From Flagellimonas sp. S3867 (GTDB lineage Bacteria; Bacteroidota; Bacteroidia; Flavobacteriales; Flavobacteriaceae), in contig NZ_JACVMN010000002.1 of the NCBI RefSeq assembly GCF_014698935.1, positions 1,054,001 through 1,118,000 of the forward strand: 64,000 nt of DNA. Reading direction: 5' to 3'. The position numbers and the translations under genes were made by a program. The notes beneath the pieces were generated by a model, which worked only from the letters and a program-made list of their open reading frames with translations, did not search any database and was not told the DNA's origin. Positions 17,204 to 26,351 of the stretch are shown here, piece after piece. Position 1 is the stretch's first letter. The number at the start of each line of letters is the position of its first letter.

Positions 17204-17644
17204 ATGGAAAAGAAAGTGAAAAATGTTTTTGTAAAGGGTGCTATTGTGCCATCCTTTATTGCAGATTCCATTGCAAAACACCAGACCAAAACAGAAATTG
17301 GGGCACATGATATTTTTTTAGGCCAGGTAAGAGCTGATAAAATTGATGGGAAGATAGTAGGCGCCATTGAGTATACCGCCTACGAAGACATGGCCAATCT
17401 AAAATTCCATGAAGTTAGGGAAAACACTTTTTCAAAATTTGACATCACCTGTATGCACATCTACCATAGCCTAGGCACAGTTGGCGTTGGAGAGATTTGC
17501 CTTTTTGTTTTTGTTTCGTCGCCTCATAGAAGAACAGCTTTTGAAGCATTAGAATATGTGGTAGAAGAAATAAAATCACAGGTCCCAGTTTTCGGGAAAG
17601 AGCTTTTTGAAGATGATTCTTATCAATGGAAAGTAAATACCTAA
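17204..17644 (+). CDS. moaE: Molybdopterin synthase catalytic subunit MoaE
   Basis: A 146-residue protein, the large subunit of molybdopterin synthase, which puts the dithiolene sulfurs on cyclic pyranopterin monophosphate together with MoaD. Family signatures include GAHDIFLGQVRAD, IEYTAYEDMA, the IYHSLGTVGVGE strand, and SPHRRTAFEA with the conserved Arg pair; a Lys near the C-terminus is in the usual place. moaC starts 3 bp after the stop. The pathway feeds enzymes such as the molybdenum hydroxylase encoded at 30926-35075. MoaA, MoaD, MoeA and MoeB genes are not in the window. Confidence 0.95.
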   Translation: MEKKVKNVFVKGAIVPSFIADSIAKHQTKTEIGAHDIFLGQVRADKIDGKIVGAIEYTAYEDMANLKFHEVRENTFSKFDITCMHIYHSLGTVGVGEICLFVFVSSPHRRTAFEALEYVVEEIKSQVPVFGKELFEDDSYQWKVNT

Positions 17645-17647
17645 GCT

Positions 17648-18076
17648 ATGGTTGATATTACTGAGAAACAGTCCACACATAGAACAGCAATTGCTCAGGC
17701 AATTGTAAAAGTAAGTTCCCAAAACACGATTGTTGCTATTAAAGAAGGAACCGTGCCAAAGGGCGATGTGTTTGCCATGAGTAAGGCAGCTGGCTTTCTT
17801 GGGGTAAAAAAAACAGCGGACCTACTTCCCGATTGCCATCCACTACCTGTGGAGTTTTGTAGCATTGATTATGAAATCAACGGCCTTGAAATTGTGGTAA
17901 AGATAGTAGTAAAAACATTCTACAAAACGGGAGTGGAGGTCGAGGCTATGCACGGAGCAAGTGTTGTTGCCCTAAATATGTACGATATGCTCAAACCCAT
18001 AGATAAAGGAGTAGAGATACACCACATTAAACTCTTGAAAAAAACAGGAGGTAAGTCCGATATCAATCTGAGATGA
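17648..18076 (+). CDS. moaC: Cyclic pyranopterin monophosphate synthase MoaC
   Basis: A 142-residue protein acting in the first step of molybdenum cofactor biosynthesis: it forms cyclic pyranopterin monophosphate from the MoaA product. LLPDCHPLPVEF and KTGVEVEAMHGAS followed by MYDMLKPIDKG are diagnostic. It begins with VDITEKQSTHRTAIA, a typical MoaC N-terminus although slightly shorter than the E. coli protein. It is co-transcribed with moaE (3-bp gap) and converges with the threonine dehydrogenase gene, which ends 3 bp further on. Confidence 0.95.
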   Translation: MVDITEKQSTHRTAIAQAIVKVSSQNTIVAIKEGTVPKGDVFAMSKAAGFLGVKKTADLLPDCHPLPVEFCSIDYEINGLEIVVKIVVKTFYKTGVEVEAMHGASVVALNMYDMLKPIDKGVEIHHIKLLKKTGGKSDINLR

Positions 18077-18079
18077 AAT

Positions 18080-19027
18080 TTATCGGAGGTTCCTTAAATT
18101 TTCCAACATTTCTTTTGTGGTATCGTCCAAATCAAACCTTGGTTTCCAATTCCAATCATTTTTAGCCGCAGAATCATCTATACTGCTTGGCCAAGAATCT
18201 GCAATTTGTTGTCTAAAATCAGGATTGTAGCTCACTTTAAAATCTGGAATATGGGATTGTATGCTCTTCGCAATTTCCTGCGGACTAAAACTCATGCTTC
18301 CCAAATTGTAGGAAGATCTTATGTTTAAGCTTTCAGCCGGACTTTCCATTAAGCTAATGGTGGCTCTAATGGCATCATCCATATACATCATGGGTAATTT
18401 TGTGTTTTTGTCTAAAAAACAATTGTATTCACCCTCTTCCAAGGCCTTATGGTAGATTTCCACAGCGTAATCGGTAGTTCCACCGCCAGGCATCGTCTTC
18501 CAACTGATAAGTCCAGGATATCTTACGCTGCGCACATCAACACCAAACTTGTTGAAATAGTATTCGCACCAACGCTCTCCCGCTTGCTTGCTTATACCAT
18601 ATACCGTACTTGGTTCCATGATTACATTCTGCGCAGTGTTTTCCTTTGGAGTATTCGGACCAAAAACAGCAATACTCGAAGGCCAGAAAATTTTAGTAAT
18701 TTTTTTCTCCTTGGCAAGGTTGAGTACATTAAAAAGAGAGTTCATATTTAAACTCCAAGCGCGCATGGGAAACTTCTCAGCGGTGGCACTCAGCATAGCT
18801 GCCATCAAATACACCTCATCTATTTCGTAATGCATTACCACGTCTTCAATGGCCTCATAATTGGTGGCGTCCAAAATTTCAAAAGGACCTGACTCCATAA
18901 GTGTTTCGGTGCCTTCCCTTATATCACTGGCTATAACCGTTTCGGCACCATGTTTAGCCCGGAGTTCCATCGTAAGTTCCGTCCCTATTTGCCCACAGGC
19001 ACCAAGAATGAGAATGGGTTTCTGCAT
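18080..19027 (-). CDS. L-threonine 3-dehydrogenase, short-chain (epimerase-like) type
   Basis: A 315-residue extended short-chain dehydrogenase. The NAD-binding loop is GACGQIG (residues 9-15), followed by an Asp that marks NAD preference (ASDIREG). The catalytic pair is Tyr143 and Lys147 in VYGISK. The segment YPGLISWKTMPGGGTTDYAV (170-189) is typical of the cold-adapted flavobacterial threonine dehydrogenases that resemble UDP-galactose epimerases. It oxidises L-threonine to 2-amino-3-ketobutyrate; the usual partner ligase (Kbl) is not adjacent. A UDP-sugar epimerase function is unlikely given this motif. Confidence 0.9.
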   Translation of the reverse strand: MQKPILILGACGQIGTELTMELRAKHGAETVIASDIREGTETLMESGPFEILDATNYEAIEDVVMHYEIDEVYLMAAMLSATAEKFPMRAWSLNMNSLFNVLNLAKEKKITKIFWPSSIAVFGPNTPKENTAQNVIMEPSTVYGISKQAGERWCEYYFNKFGVDVRSVRYPGLISWKTMPGGGTTDYAVEIYHKALEEGEYNCFLDKNTKLPMMYMDDAIRATISLMESPAESLNIRSSYNLGSMSFSPQEIAKSIQSHIPDFKVSYNPDFRQQIADSWPSSIDDSAAKNDWNWKPRFDLDDTTKEMLENLRNLR

Positions 19028-19091
19028 TTAAAATGAAGTTAATTATATCAGGCTGCAAAGATAGCCTTTATTAAAATTTGTACATTCGCTT

Positions 19092-19589
19092 ATGCGAAAA
19101 TTGTCCTATTGGTTTGCAGCTCTTTTGCTATTGGCGGCCTGTAAAAATAATAATGTCACTCCAGACGAAGCGCAGGATGAAGATTTGGCATTCAACTATC
19201 AAAAAATGCCGAAGAAACTTGAATTAAACCCCGAAGCTGCCAAATTGGTGGAAGGTTGGATAGAGTTCAAGACCTTGTCCAGTAGTTTTGATGTTTTGTA
19301 CAAGGCTAAGAACAATGAAGATTTGATTTTGGCCATTGATGATCTCATAGAAAAAGAAAAGTTGTTGGCGGCCTCAACCTATCCTGGAATACTTGATGAC
19401 CTTCAGATTAAGAGCCGGCAACGTGTCCTCAAAACATATTTTCTAAAAGTAAAGGCCAGTATTTTAAACAATCATGATGCCACAGAACCCACAATAGAAA
19501 TGTTGGAAGCATACAATGCTTTTCGCAGACAATTTAATGTGGTCTTAAACAGCCAATTGGATGAAAAATTGATTTTGGATGAAGAATAG
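19092..19589 (+). CDS. Hypothetical lipoprotein
   Basis: A 165-residue protein with a lipoprotein signal ending at LLAAC (Cys17) and an acidic, mostly helical mature part without recognisable motif; a regular pattern of charged and hydrophobic residues suggests a helical bundle. The following secreted gene overlaps its end by 11 bp in another frame, so the two are probably translated together. Function unknown. Confidence 0.75.
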   Translation: MRKLSYWFAALLLLAACKNNNVTPDEAQDEDLAFNYQKMPKKLELNPEAAKLVEGWIEFKTLSSSFDVLYKAKNNEDLILAIDDLIEKEKLLAASTYPGILDDLQIKSRQRVLKTYFLKVKASILNNHDATEPTIEMLEAYNAFRRQFNVVLNSQLDEKLILDEE

Positions 19590-20079
19590 CATGTTTTTAT
19601 GGGTTTTGATGACCCTTTGCCTTGGCCTAAAAGCTCAGGAAAATGAGAAGAAAACTATAAACAAACTATTGGATAGTTGGCATTATGCTGCCGCCAATGC
19701 CAATTTTGAATCCTATTTTGGAATGATGACCAGTAACGGGGTTTTTATTGGTACAGACGCAACTGAAAATTGGCAAAACAAGGCATTTAGGGAATTCTCA
19801 AAGCCTTATTTTGACCGAGGGAAGGCTTGGAGTTTTACATCGGTGGAACGAAACATTTATTTGAACGAAGCTAAAGATATAGCATGGTTTGATGAACTAC
19901 TGGATACCCAAATGAAACTGTGCCGTGGATCGGGAGTGATAAAAAAAGAAAATGGGCAATGGAAAATTGCCCACTATGTACTTTCAATTGCTGTTCCCAA
20001 CGAAAATGTTGGGGAACTTATTCAACTTAAAAAGGAAAAAGACAGCCTTTTGTTGCTTGATTTAAAAAAGAAGAACTAG
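19579..20079 (+). CDS. Secreted SnoaL-like (NTF2 fold) protein
   Basis: A 166-residue protein with a signal peptide ending near LGLKAQE. The mature part matches the SnoaL/DUF4440 NTF2-like fold: a helical LLDSWHYAAANANFESYFGM start, FIGTDATENWQNKAFREFS, and a strand with GSGVIKKENGQWKIAHYVLS at the end. Members are small cone-shaped proteins with varied or unknown activity. It overlaps the lipoprotein gene upstream and converges with the TPR gene (4-bp overlap). No catalytic assignment is possible. Confidence 0.82.
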   Translation: MKNSMFLWVLMTLCLGLKAQENEKKTINKLLDSWHYAAANANFESYFGMMTSNGVFIGTDATENWQNKAFREFSKPYFDRGKAWSFTSVERNIYLNEAKDIAWFDELLDTQMKLCRGSGVIKKENGQWKIAHYVLSIAVPNENVGELIQLKKEKDSLLLLDLKKKN

Positions 20080-20777
20080 TTTTTGTTTTCTCCTTCGGGC
20101 TGTTGCTTGCGCGATTCCAAAGCTTGCTTGCTTAAACTTGCCAAATTAAAGTTGGGGTCAATTTTTAGCGCCTCATCAATGGAAGCAATCGCAGTATCTA
20201 TATTATTTTTATCCTTGTTGAAGATTACCAAACCTTTTAAATGGTGAAAAGCTGCCTTTAAAGGAACCTCATACGGTTGCTGCCTTTCATAGAAGGCATA
20301 TTTCTGGTCATCCTTGGCATTGACAATGCCATATTCAATATTGGTAGAAGCTCCATCCGTATCCCCAACCTGGATTTTAAGATCTGCCAGTTCATATGCC
20401 AAATAGGCCGATGGATTTCTGGAAAAAAGTACTTCAAAATGTTCCAAGGCCCTTTTAGGTTGGTTCAATCCTTTTAAAGAGACCGCTTTTACCTGAACTG
20501 CCAAATCAGAATCGTCAGTTTTCTTTTCAATACCAATGGTGTTCAAAGCCTGCAAATGTTGGCCGTTGTTCATGTACACAAATGCCAATGTATCTCTCCG
20601 TGCCGTAGATGGCGAAAGCACATTTAAATGTGTAAGAGCGTTGATGACACCAGCAATATCGCCTTGTAAACGCATCTCATTATAAAAAGCCTTATAGTGC
20701 TCGGTAAGTTCGTTGTTGCTTTGTGAAATTCCGCTGAAACCTATGAATAAAAGTATCAACACCGCAATTTTTCTCAT
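20076..20777 (-). CDS. Secreted TPR-repeat protein
   Basis: A 233-residue protein with a signal peptide ending near SGISQS. The mature part is built of helical pairs of tetratricopeptide type (for example RRDTLAFVYMNNGQHLQAL and SAYLAYELADLKIQVGDT, then IDEALKIDPNFNLAS). Such proteins usually serve as scaffolds in the envelope. It is the last gene of a minus-strand run with the NAD-binding protein and the M28 peptidase, 102 bp downstream of the former. Partner unknown. Confidence 0.8.
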   Translation of the reverse strand: MRKIAVLILLFIGFSGISQSNNELTEHYKAFYNEMRLQGDIAGVINALTHLNVLSPSTARRDTLAFVYMNNGQHLQALNTIGIEKKTDDSDLAVQVKAVSLKGLNQPKRALEHFEVLFSRNPSAYLAYELADLKIQVGDTDGASTNIEYGIVNAKDDQKYAFYERQQPYEVPLKAAFHHLKGLVIFNKDKNNIDTAIASIDEALKIDPNFNLASLSKQALESRKQQPEGENKN

Positions 20778-20879
20778 CTCTCATGTTTTTTGGTGCGCCA
20801 AAACTAAAAAAATAATTGGTATTAAGCTGTTAAAGAATACTATATGAATCGAGAAAAAATCGAAATAGGATTTATCAAC

Positions 20880-21689
20880 CTACGAAATGACCGAAGTATT
20901 GAAACGATGCGATTTATCCGTAAAATTTTTGGCAAGAATGATCTTGTTCAATTTAGAAGGAAGACTTTTTGAATAATTTGGTTGTGGAACACTTATTTTA
21001 AGGGCTTCTTGCGTATAATACTCCTTTTTAGTAGGATGCAACGGATAAACGCCATTGAAGATTTCTCCCCAATAATTGTTTTTTAAAATGGTGCTAATCA
21101 TATGTATACAATCATCCAAATGTATTAGGTTGATGGGGTCATTCCCATTGGTGAGATTTGGCCTTTTGGACAACATGATCACCGGATGACGATTTGGGCC
21201 TATCAATCCCCCAAAGCGAATAATGGTCGAATTGAGTTCAGGATCCTGGGAGAAAAGTTGTTCAGAAGCCAATAATTGCTTCCCTGATTCGGTAACAGGT
21301 TGTGGAATGGAATCTTCGGTAATTTCACCTGTAATATTACCATACACCGCTGTGCTACTAACGAAAATGATATGCGAAACCGAGCTTTTTTTGATTTCAT
21401 CATAGAACAACCCCATTTTTTCATAAAAGCTCTCAGAATTTCCGTTGCGCAGTTTTGGAGGCACGTTTATAATCAGGAAATCTATTTGAGACAGGAAATT
21501 TTGAACATCTCCACCAATGGTTGCGGCCGACAATGCAATTTCATGGGCAGTTATTCCGAGATTTTCCAATACGACAATTTTTTCCTTGGAAGTTGTGGTG
21601 CCATGCACGTTATGTGAATCGGCTACCAGCTGTTTGGCAAGGGGCAATCCGAGCCATCCACAGCCCATAACCCCTATTTTTTTATTCAA
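20880..21689 (-). CDS. NAD(P)-binding SDR/YeeZ-like protein
   Basis: A 269-residue cytoplasmic protein with an N-terminal Rossmann loop GVMGCGWLGLPLAKQL, a second strand HGTTTSKEK, and an SDR-type FVSSTAVYG around residue 113. This pattern fits the atypical YeeZ/extended SDR group of unknown substrate; the Tyr-x-x-x-Lys catalytic pair is not in a clear place. Its start overlaps the end of the M28 peptidase gene by 8 bp, so the two are co-translated. Function not assignable. Confidence 0.8.
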   Translation of the reverse strand: MNKKIGVMGCGWLGLPLAKQLVADSHNVHGTTTSKEKIVVLENLGITAHEIALSAATIGGDVQNFLSQIDFLIINVPPKLRNGNSESFYEKMGLFYDEIKKSSVSHIIFVSSTAVYGNITGEITEDSIPQPVTESGKQLLASEQLFSQDPELNSTIIRFGGLIGPNRHPVIMLSKRPNLTNGNDPINLIHLDDCIHMISTILKNNYWGEIFNGVYPLHPTKKEYYTQEALKISVPQPNYSKSLPSKLNKIILAKNFTDKSHRFNTSVIS

Positions 21690-23961
21690 AACGAAGACTT
21701 TTGGTCACCAAAATGGCGTCATTGAGCACAAAAGGCATAGGAATACTGGTTGCGGGACGTTGAGGGACCGTAAAATCCGGATTGTTGAGCAAATCGTTGG
21801 ACGACTCATAAAAGGTAAGTTCCAAAACCGAATCTTTAGGAAAGCTCATTTCCAATTCCGTATAGTCGTTATTGCTAATATAATGAGTTACCAATTTTTT
21901 CCTTCTCTTTTTCAAGAAATCGTCGGATAAAGGAATACTGTTCACCTTAACTGCACTGAATTCGAAAGAACTTGCATAAACATCAAGTCTGTTCACCTTC
22001 CTTTTCGGAGTAACGCATAATTCAAGTATTCGATTATCTCCAATAACAGTATCCTTTACCGTATCAATCCATGGAACCGCGATATCCTTTTTTGGCGCTT
22101 CGGAGGTATAGGTAAAACCGGACCCATATTTACTGGCCAGTGTTTTGAATCCTGTGGATTCTGAAGTTTTTGCTTTGTCCTTCAAGAATTGACCATTCCA
22201 ACCAATCAACTGTTTATCATAGGTAGCCCACGCAGCACTATCATTATCTGCATTATAAACGTACAACAGACTACTCGGCTTTGGCCTTTTTTCATTAAAA
22301 TCAGACTTGATGTGCGCAGAGATGCTAAAAACAAAGAAAAGGAACATAGCTAAATAAGCCATTCGATTTCTGTTTTTAAGCTGTCCAAAAAATGGGAGCA
22401 CCAAAACAAAAAGAAGGGTGGTGAAAACCGTAGCTGCAACCATCATTTTTAATCCTAGCCCTACAGGGAACATTTTTATAAATGGAGAATACACAAAAAT
22501 TGCTGGAAGTGCTAAAAATACGAGCAGAAAAGGATTTGGTTCTTCTTGGTTTATGGTTACCATAAGGGCCACCAGCAAACCGAAAAGTGGCACTACAAAA
22601 AAACTTGCACCTTGAAGATAAACCGACACCAGTCCACAAATAAGTAACCAAACAAAAATGGGGGCTATCAAAAGCTCAGGCACACTAATCTTTCGGAATT
22701 TATGATAAAACCAAAAACATACGGCCAAGGATAACATGGCGAACGACATAATGTACAGGTGGCCGTTATAGGTGAATCCATGGAGCATATCACCAAAACC
22801 TGGATACCACCATTGTATGGCTTTCCAGCTAAAAAATCCAACAAGACCATTAATGATAAGGGACAACAAAAGGGGCACAAACCCTTTAAGCATACCACTC
22901 ATGCCCAGGCGTTGTTTTTTTAAACCCATGATCAACAAAATGATGAAAGCAATAAGGGCTATTGCAAACATGGGCCATATCCAACTAAACGGATAGGAAA
23001 CCAATTTAAAGTATGGAAGGTTGAAATAGATATAATCTTCATTGGTTTTTAAGTTGTTCAAATCGGCATCGCTAAAGTAACGAAGTAAGGGCATCAAATA
23101 GCTTCCTTGATGCGCCAGGGTGTTTCTGTCGAGCCGCTCATAATTATCAAGAACAGTATGGTAATCATAATGATCATCGATGAAGGCAAAATTGAAACCT
23201 TCAATGTCTCCATCTTCTCTAAATACGGTAAGGTCAGTATCGTTGGGAAGCATTTTATAAATACTGTATGCCAAAGAATTCGCCACGGGATATTCGGGAT
23301 TTGCTGCGGTAAATTCCTTGATCAAGGTTCCATTGCCCTGATTGGTTTCGATCAACATATAGCTAGGGCCACCGCTGCCCCTTGCCTCAAAATTTAGTAC
23401 GAGTCCAACTTCCTTGGCCCAAGGATGATTTTTCACAAAAAGGTCTGCTCCGTTCAGCCCCAGTTCTTCTGCATCTGAAATAAGAATGATAATGTCATTT
23501 TTGGGCGTCCTGATTTCGGCTAAAAAAGCTCTAATCCCCTCCAATATGGTGGCAACACCGCTCCCAGCGTCACTAGCACCAAGGGACGAATGGGGGCTGC
23601 TATCGTAATGGGACAGCAAAAGCAGAGCTTTTCCTTGTTCAGAGCCTTCAATTCGGGCCAAAATATTGGTTGCTTTGCTCAGATTCGCCCAGTCGCCAGC
23701 AGTATAGCCTTCTTGCAAAGTGGTTTCAAGCCCTAATTTTTTTAATTCTGAAATAACGTAGCTTCTTGCATTGGCATGACCCGGAAAACCCACTGCATGG
23801 GGTTCTTTGGAAAGGTTTTTTACATGGACCAAAGCCCTGTCCGTTGCAAAGGAACCTGGTTCCGCCTCTAAATCGGCCTTGTAGGTAGGCATTAAAGATT
23901 TATAGCTCCAGTAAACGGCCAGTAAGAGAAATAAAAGGGCAAGTGTTCGGGAAAATTTCAT
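21682..23961 (-). CDS. M28-family membrane aminopeptidase
   Basis: A 759-residue protein: one N-terminal membrane anchor, an M28 peptidase domain (about residues 40-310) facing the periplasm, a block of six or more membrane helices (about 325-545), and a C-terminal soluble domain. Zinc ligands and catalytic residues are present: His118 (SHYD), Asp131 (SDAGSG), Glu165/166 (DAEELGL), Glu192 (FEARG) and His268 (YHTVLD). The architecture matches ER metallopeptidase 1/Fxna-like proteins of bacteria. It cleaves N-terminal residues of peptides outside the cytoplasm. It is the first gene of the minus-strand run. Confidence 0.92.
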   Translation of the reverse strand: MKFSRTLALLFLLLAVYWSYKSLMPTYKADLEAEPGSFATDRALVHVKNLSKEPHAVGFPGHANARSYVISELKKLGLETTLQEGYTAGDWANLSKATNILARIEGSEQGKALLLLSHYDSSPHSSLGASDAGSGVATILEGIRAFLAEIRTPKNDIIILISDAEELGLNGADLFVKNHPWAKEVGLVLNFEARGSGGPSYMLIETNQGNGTLIKEFTAANPEYPVANSLAYSIYKMLPNDTDLTVFREDGDIEGFNFAFIDDHYDYHTVLDNYERLDRNTLAHQGSYLMPLLRYFSDADLNNLKTNEDYIYFNLPYFKLVSYPFSWIWPMFAIALIAFIILLIMGLKKQRLGMSGMLKGFVPLLLSLIINGLVGFFSWKAIQWWYPGFGDMLHGFTYNGHLYIMSFAMLSLAVCFWFYHKFRKISVPELLIAPIFVWLLICGLVSVYLQGASFFVVPLFGLLVALMVTINQEEPNPFLLVFLALPAIFVYSPFIKMFPVGLGLKMMVAATVFTTLLFVLVLPFFGQLKNRNRMAYLAMFLFFVFSISAHIKSDFNEKRPKPSSLLYVYNADNDSAAWATYDKQLIGWNGQFLKDKAKTSESTGFKTLASKYGSGFTYTSEAPKKDIAVPWIDTVKDTVIGDNRILELCVTPKRKVNRLDVYASSFEFSAVKVNSIPLSDDFLKKRRKKLVTHYISNNDYTELEMSFPKDSVLELTFYESSNDLLNNPDFTVPQRPATSIPMPFVLNDAILVTKSLRFE

Positions 23962-24082
23962 GGTTTATCGAGTTGGCACATAAAAATATGAAATTAAGAA
24001 AGGTTTGTGCATTTGAGCTTAAAAATTTAAATAATTCGAGGAAAAATCCTATATTTAAGATTCAACCTTAAAAATCAACACT

Positions 24083-24553
24083 ATGGCAATCAAGAGTTTT
24101 CAGGGTGTTCGAGCAAAGGGTTCCTCAAAAAAAGATTATGATGCGCCCATACTTGTTGAGGACTATATGACCAAGAAATTGGTGACTTTTGCTCCGGAAC
24201 AATCTATTTTGGAAGTTATGGAAGCGTTTGCCAAACATCATATTTCCGGAGGGCCGGTAATGGATGAAAATGGATTTTTGGTAGGAATCATTTCCGAAGC
24301 GGACTGTATGAAGCAAATTTCTGAAAGTAGGTACTTCAATCAACCCATATTGGATAAGAGTGTAGAGCGTTTTATGACCAAAAATGTGCAAACGATTCCG
24401 CACGATATGAGCATATTTGATGCTGCAGGTGTATTCGATAAACATAATAGACGTCGACTGCCGGTCATGAAAAATGACATTTTGGTCGGGCAAATTAGCA
24501 GAAAGGATATTGTAATTGCCGCACTAAAATTAAGTGCACAAAACTGGAAATGA
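24083..24553 (+). CDS. CBS-domain pair protein
   Basis: A 156-residue cytoplasmic protein consisting of two CBS domains (about residues 24-80 and 90-152), with the usual VEDYMTKKLVTFAPEQ and VERFMTKNVQTIPHDM starts and DENGFLVGIISEAD / MKNDILVGQISRKD ends. CBS pairs bind adenine nucleotides and act as energy sensors or regulators of partner proteins. No attached effector domain is present. It stands alone, converging with the zinc-ribbon gene 4 bp downstream. Confidence 0.9.
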   Translation: MAIKSFQGVRAKGSSKKDYDAPILVEDYMTKKLVTFAPEQSILEVMEAFAKHHISGGPVMDENGFLVGIISEADCMKQISESRYFNQPILDKSVERFMTKNVQTIPHDMSIFDAAGVFDKHNRRRLPVMKNDILVGQISRKDIVIAALKLSAQNWK

Positions 24554-24557
24554 TAGA

Positions 24558-24911
24558 CTATTCACGTTTGACGATCATATAACGGTCGTTATCCAATGGT
24601 AAATATCCTAGATCATAAAGGAAGTAATACGTGCTTCCTTTTTTTGTGGTGTATAGGTTTGTGATATATTCAAAGTCAAAACCCTTATCGATCAACTGCA
24701 TTTTTGTTGTAGTGGTCTTCCCATCTTTTAAAGTGAAACTATTCAGAATTCTGTAATTTTTTCGCAATCTATTGTTGATGTTCCTGACCAGGTTTTTGCT
24801 ATCCTTGTTCAGTTTGTTGTTATAAGCGTTTCGACAATGGTCGGAACAGTACTTTTTGTCGACCCTGCCAATCAATTTTTCCCCACATTCCAAACAATTT
24901 TTTGCGGACAT
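24558..24911 (-). CDS. Small zinc-ribbon protein of unknown function
   Basis: A 117-residue protein. The N-terminal zinc ribbon has CLEC (Cys6, Cys9) and CSDHC (Cys22, Cys26), followed by a basic helix rich in Asn, Lys and Arg (NAYNNKLNKDSK) that could bind RNA or DNA, and a C-terminal part with aromatic residues (YYFLYDLGYLPL). It resembles flavobacterial proteins annotated only as conserved hypothetical. Single gene, no informative neighbours. Confidence 0.8.
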   Translation of the reverse strand: MSAKNCLECGEKLIGRVDKKYCSDHCRNAYNNKLNKDSKNLVRNINNRLRKNYRILNSFTLKDGKTTTTKMQLIDKGFDFEYITNLYTTKKGSTYYFLYDLGYLPLDNDRYMIVKRE

Positions 24912-25027
24912 AATTTTTGATTTAGGATACTACAATATCGCGCATTTTTCACAAAATGCCAGAATTCTAATTGGGAAAAGCGTGAGTCACGAGTCAGCGC
25001 GACGCTTTCCGTTATGGATTTGCATCG

Positions 25028-25519
25028 CTATTGGTATCTTTTGTAATTGAAAACCAATTCTTGGGCGCTATCATGCTTTCCTATAACCACATACACCTGA
25101 ATTTCATCATCACTCAATTTCTTCATGGTCAAGCCTTCAAAAAAAACCTTGTCCTTTTCAAGGTTCACAAGTTTAAAATCTATTGTCTCATCTTTGGTTT
25201 CCCAGCCTTTTAAATCTCCATGAAAATGTTTAAGCTGTAATAGGAGTGTGGAATCTATTTGGCGTATGTGTCCAACTTCATAGAATGAAACTTTACCATT
25301 GTTGATCAGTCTAAATGAAAACATCATGGATTCTCCCAATGGAGGACTCCAAATTTCTTCGACAATACCACCCAAAGCTTCACCTCTCCAATGTCCTGTT
25401 ATCCAAGAGACGTCATCCAAAGTGGCATTTGGCGACTGCTGTCCCTCCTTTAACTGAAGGGTGTTTTGGGCATGGCCAAAACTCAATCCGAATGCTAAAA
25501 AGCAAAATAAAATTTTCAT
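25028..25519 (-). CDS. Secreted DUF6265-type protein
   Basis: A 163-residue protein with a signal peptide ending near FGHAQN. The mature part begins with the motif VSWITGHWRGEALGG and IEEIWSPPLGESMM, which define a family of small beta-barrel, lipocalin-like secreted proteins of unknown role (DUF6265). It is encoded downstream of the SIMPL-domain gene on the same strand with a 38-bp gap and may be co-transcribed. Confidence 0.8.
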   Translation of the reverse strand: MKILFCFLAFGLSFGHAQNTLQLKEGQQSPNATLDDVSWITGHWRGEALGGIVEEIWSPPLGESMMFSFRLINNGKVSFYEVGHIRQIDSTLLLQLKHFHGDLKGWETKDETIDFKLVNLEKDKVFFEGLTMKKLSDDEIQVYVVIGKHDSAQELVFNYKRYQ

Positions 25520-25557
25520 AAACTGTCATCTTTGTTATAAAGACGAACAAGGAAGGC

Positions 25558-26256
25558 TTATTTGGACAATTCAAATTTTATGTTGACAGAAGTCTCCACC
25601 TTTATTTTCTCAAAATCAATATCCAAAGGTTCAGCCTGGCCTGAATCCATGGAAATTGCTTTCATCTCCATTCTGGGAGCTTGATTATATCTTGGATAAT
25701 ACGGTGTCGATGTGTCCAAAATATGAATCGCGGCACCCACTTTTTGCCCAAGGGGAGCTGTTAAGGCTTCTGCCTTTTTCTTCGCCTTTTTAACGGCCTT
25801 GGATTTGAGTTCCAACTCAAGTTCATCCATTTTGGAATATTCAGTTTTCTCAAGATAGGTGTTGGCAATATCCAATTTTTCTAGAGCGACCATTACTTCA
25901 CCGGCTTTTTTTCCTGAATAGACCAAAAGGGAATATTGCTTGCTTTTAAGCACGGCTTTTTGCCTTAGGAAATACTTTTTAAAGTTACTGCTCAGGTCTT
26001 TAATGACCAATTGTTTGTCCAAATCGATGCCCAACATACGCAGACTTTGTGCCATCTTGTTTTCTTGTTCCTCAACGGACTTTCTACCCTTCGAATCTTT
26101 TTCCTGAATGGTTATGTTCAAATAGATTTTATCCGGTGTGACCAAAGTATCCACTCGGGCCGATGTTTCTAAATAGGGGATGTCTAAAAAGTTTTTGGTT
26201 TGTGCAGAAGCCATAACTAAGCTGAAAAATATTAAAATGGTTACTGTTTTTTTCAT
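25558..26256 (-). CDS. SIMPL (DUF541) domain secreted protein
   Basis: A 232-residue protein with signal peptide (ending MASAQT). The SIMPL domain shows the usual layout: an N-terminal strand with VTPDKIYLNITIQEKD, a central helical part, and the family helix SKAVKKAKKKAEALTAPLGQ followed by VGAAIHILD. Family members lie in the periplasm or on the outer membrane and form oligomers; some reduce oxidative stress, but function here is unknown. Confidence 0.88.
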   Translation of the reverse strand: MKKTVTILIFFSLVMASAQTKNFLDIPYLETSARVDTLVTPDKIYLNITIQEKDSKGRKSVEEQENKMAQSLRMLGIDLDKQLVIKDLSSNFKKYFLRQKAVLKSKQYSLLVYSGKKAGEVMVALEKLDIANTYLEKTEYSKMDELELELKSKAVKKAKKKAEALTAPLGQKVGAAIHILDTSTPYYPRYNQAPRMEMKAISMDSGQAEPLDIDFEKIKVETSVNIKFELSK

Positions 26257-26351
26257 GATATGAAATTTATTTAAAGGTAATTACTTTGAGAGTGGAAGCA
26301 AAACGCATGCCGTTTTAAAATGGATAAAAAAGAAATCTTACATTTAGAAGT

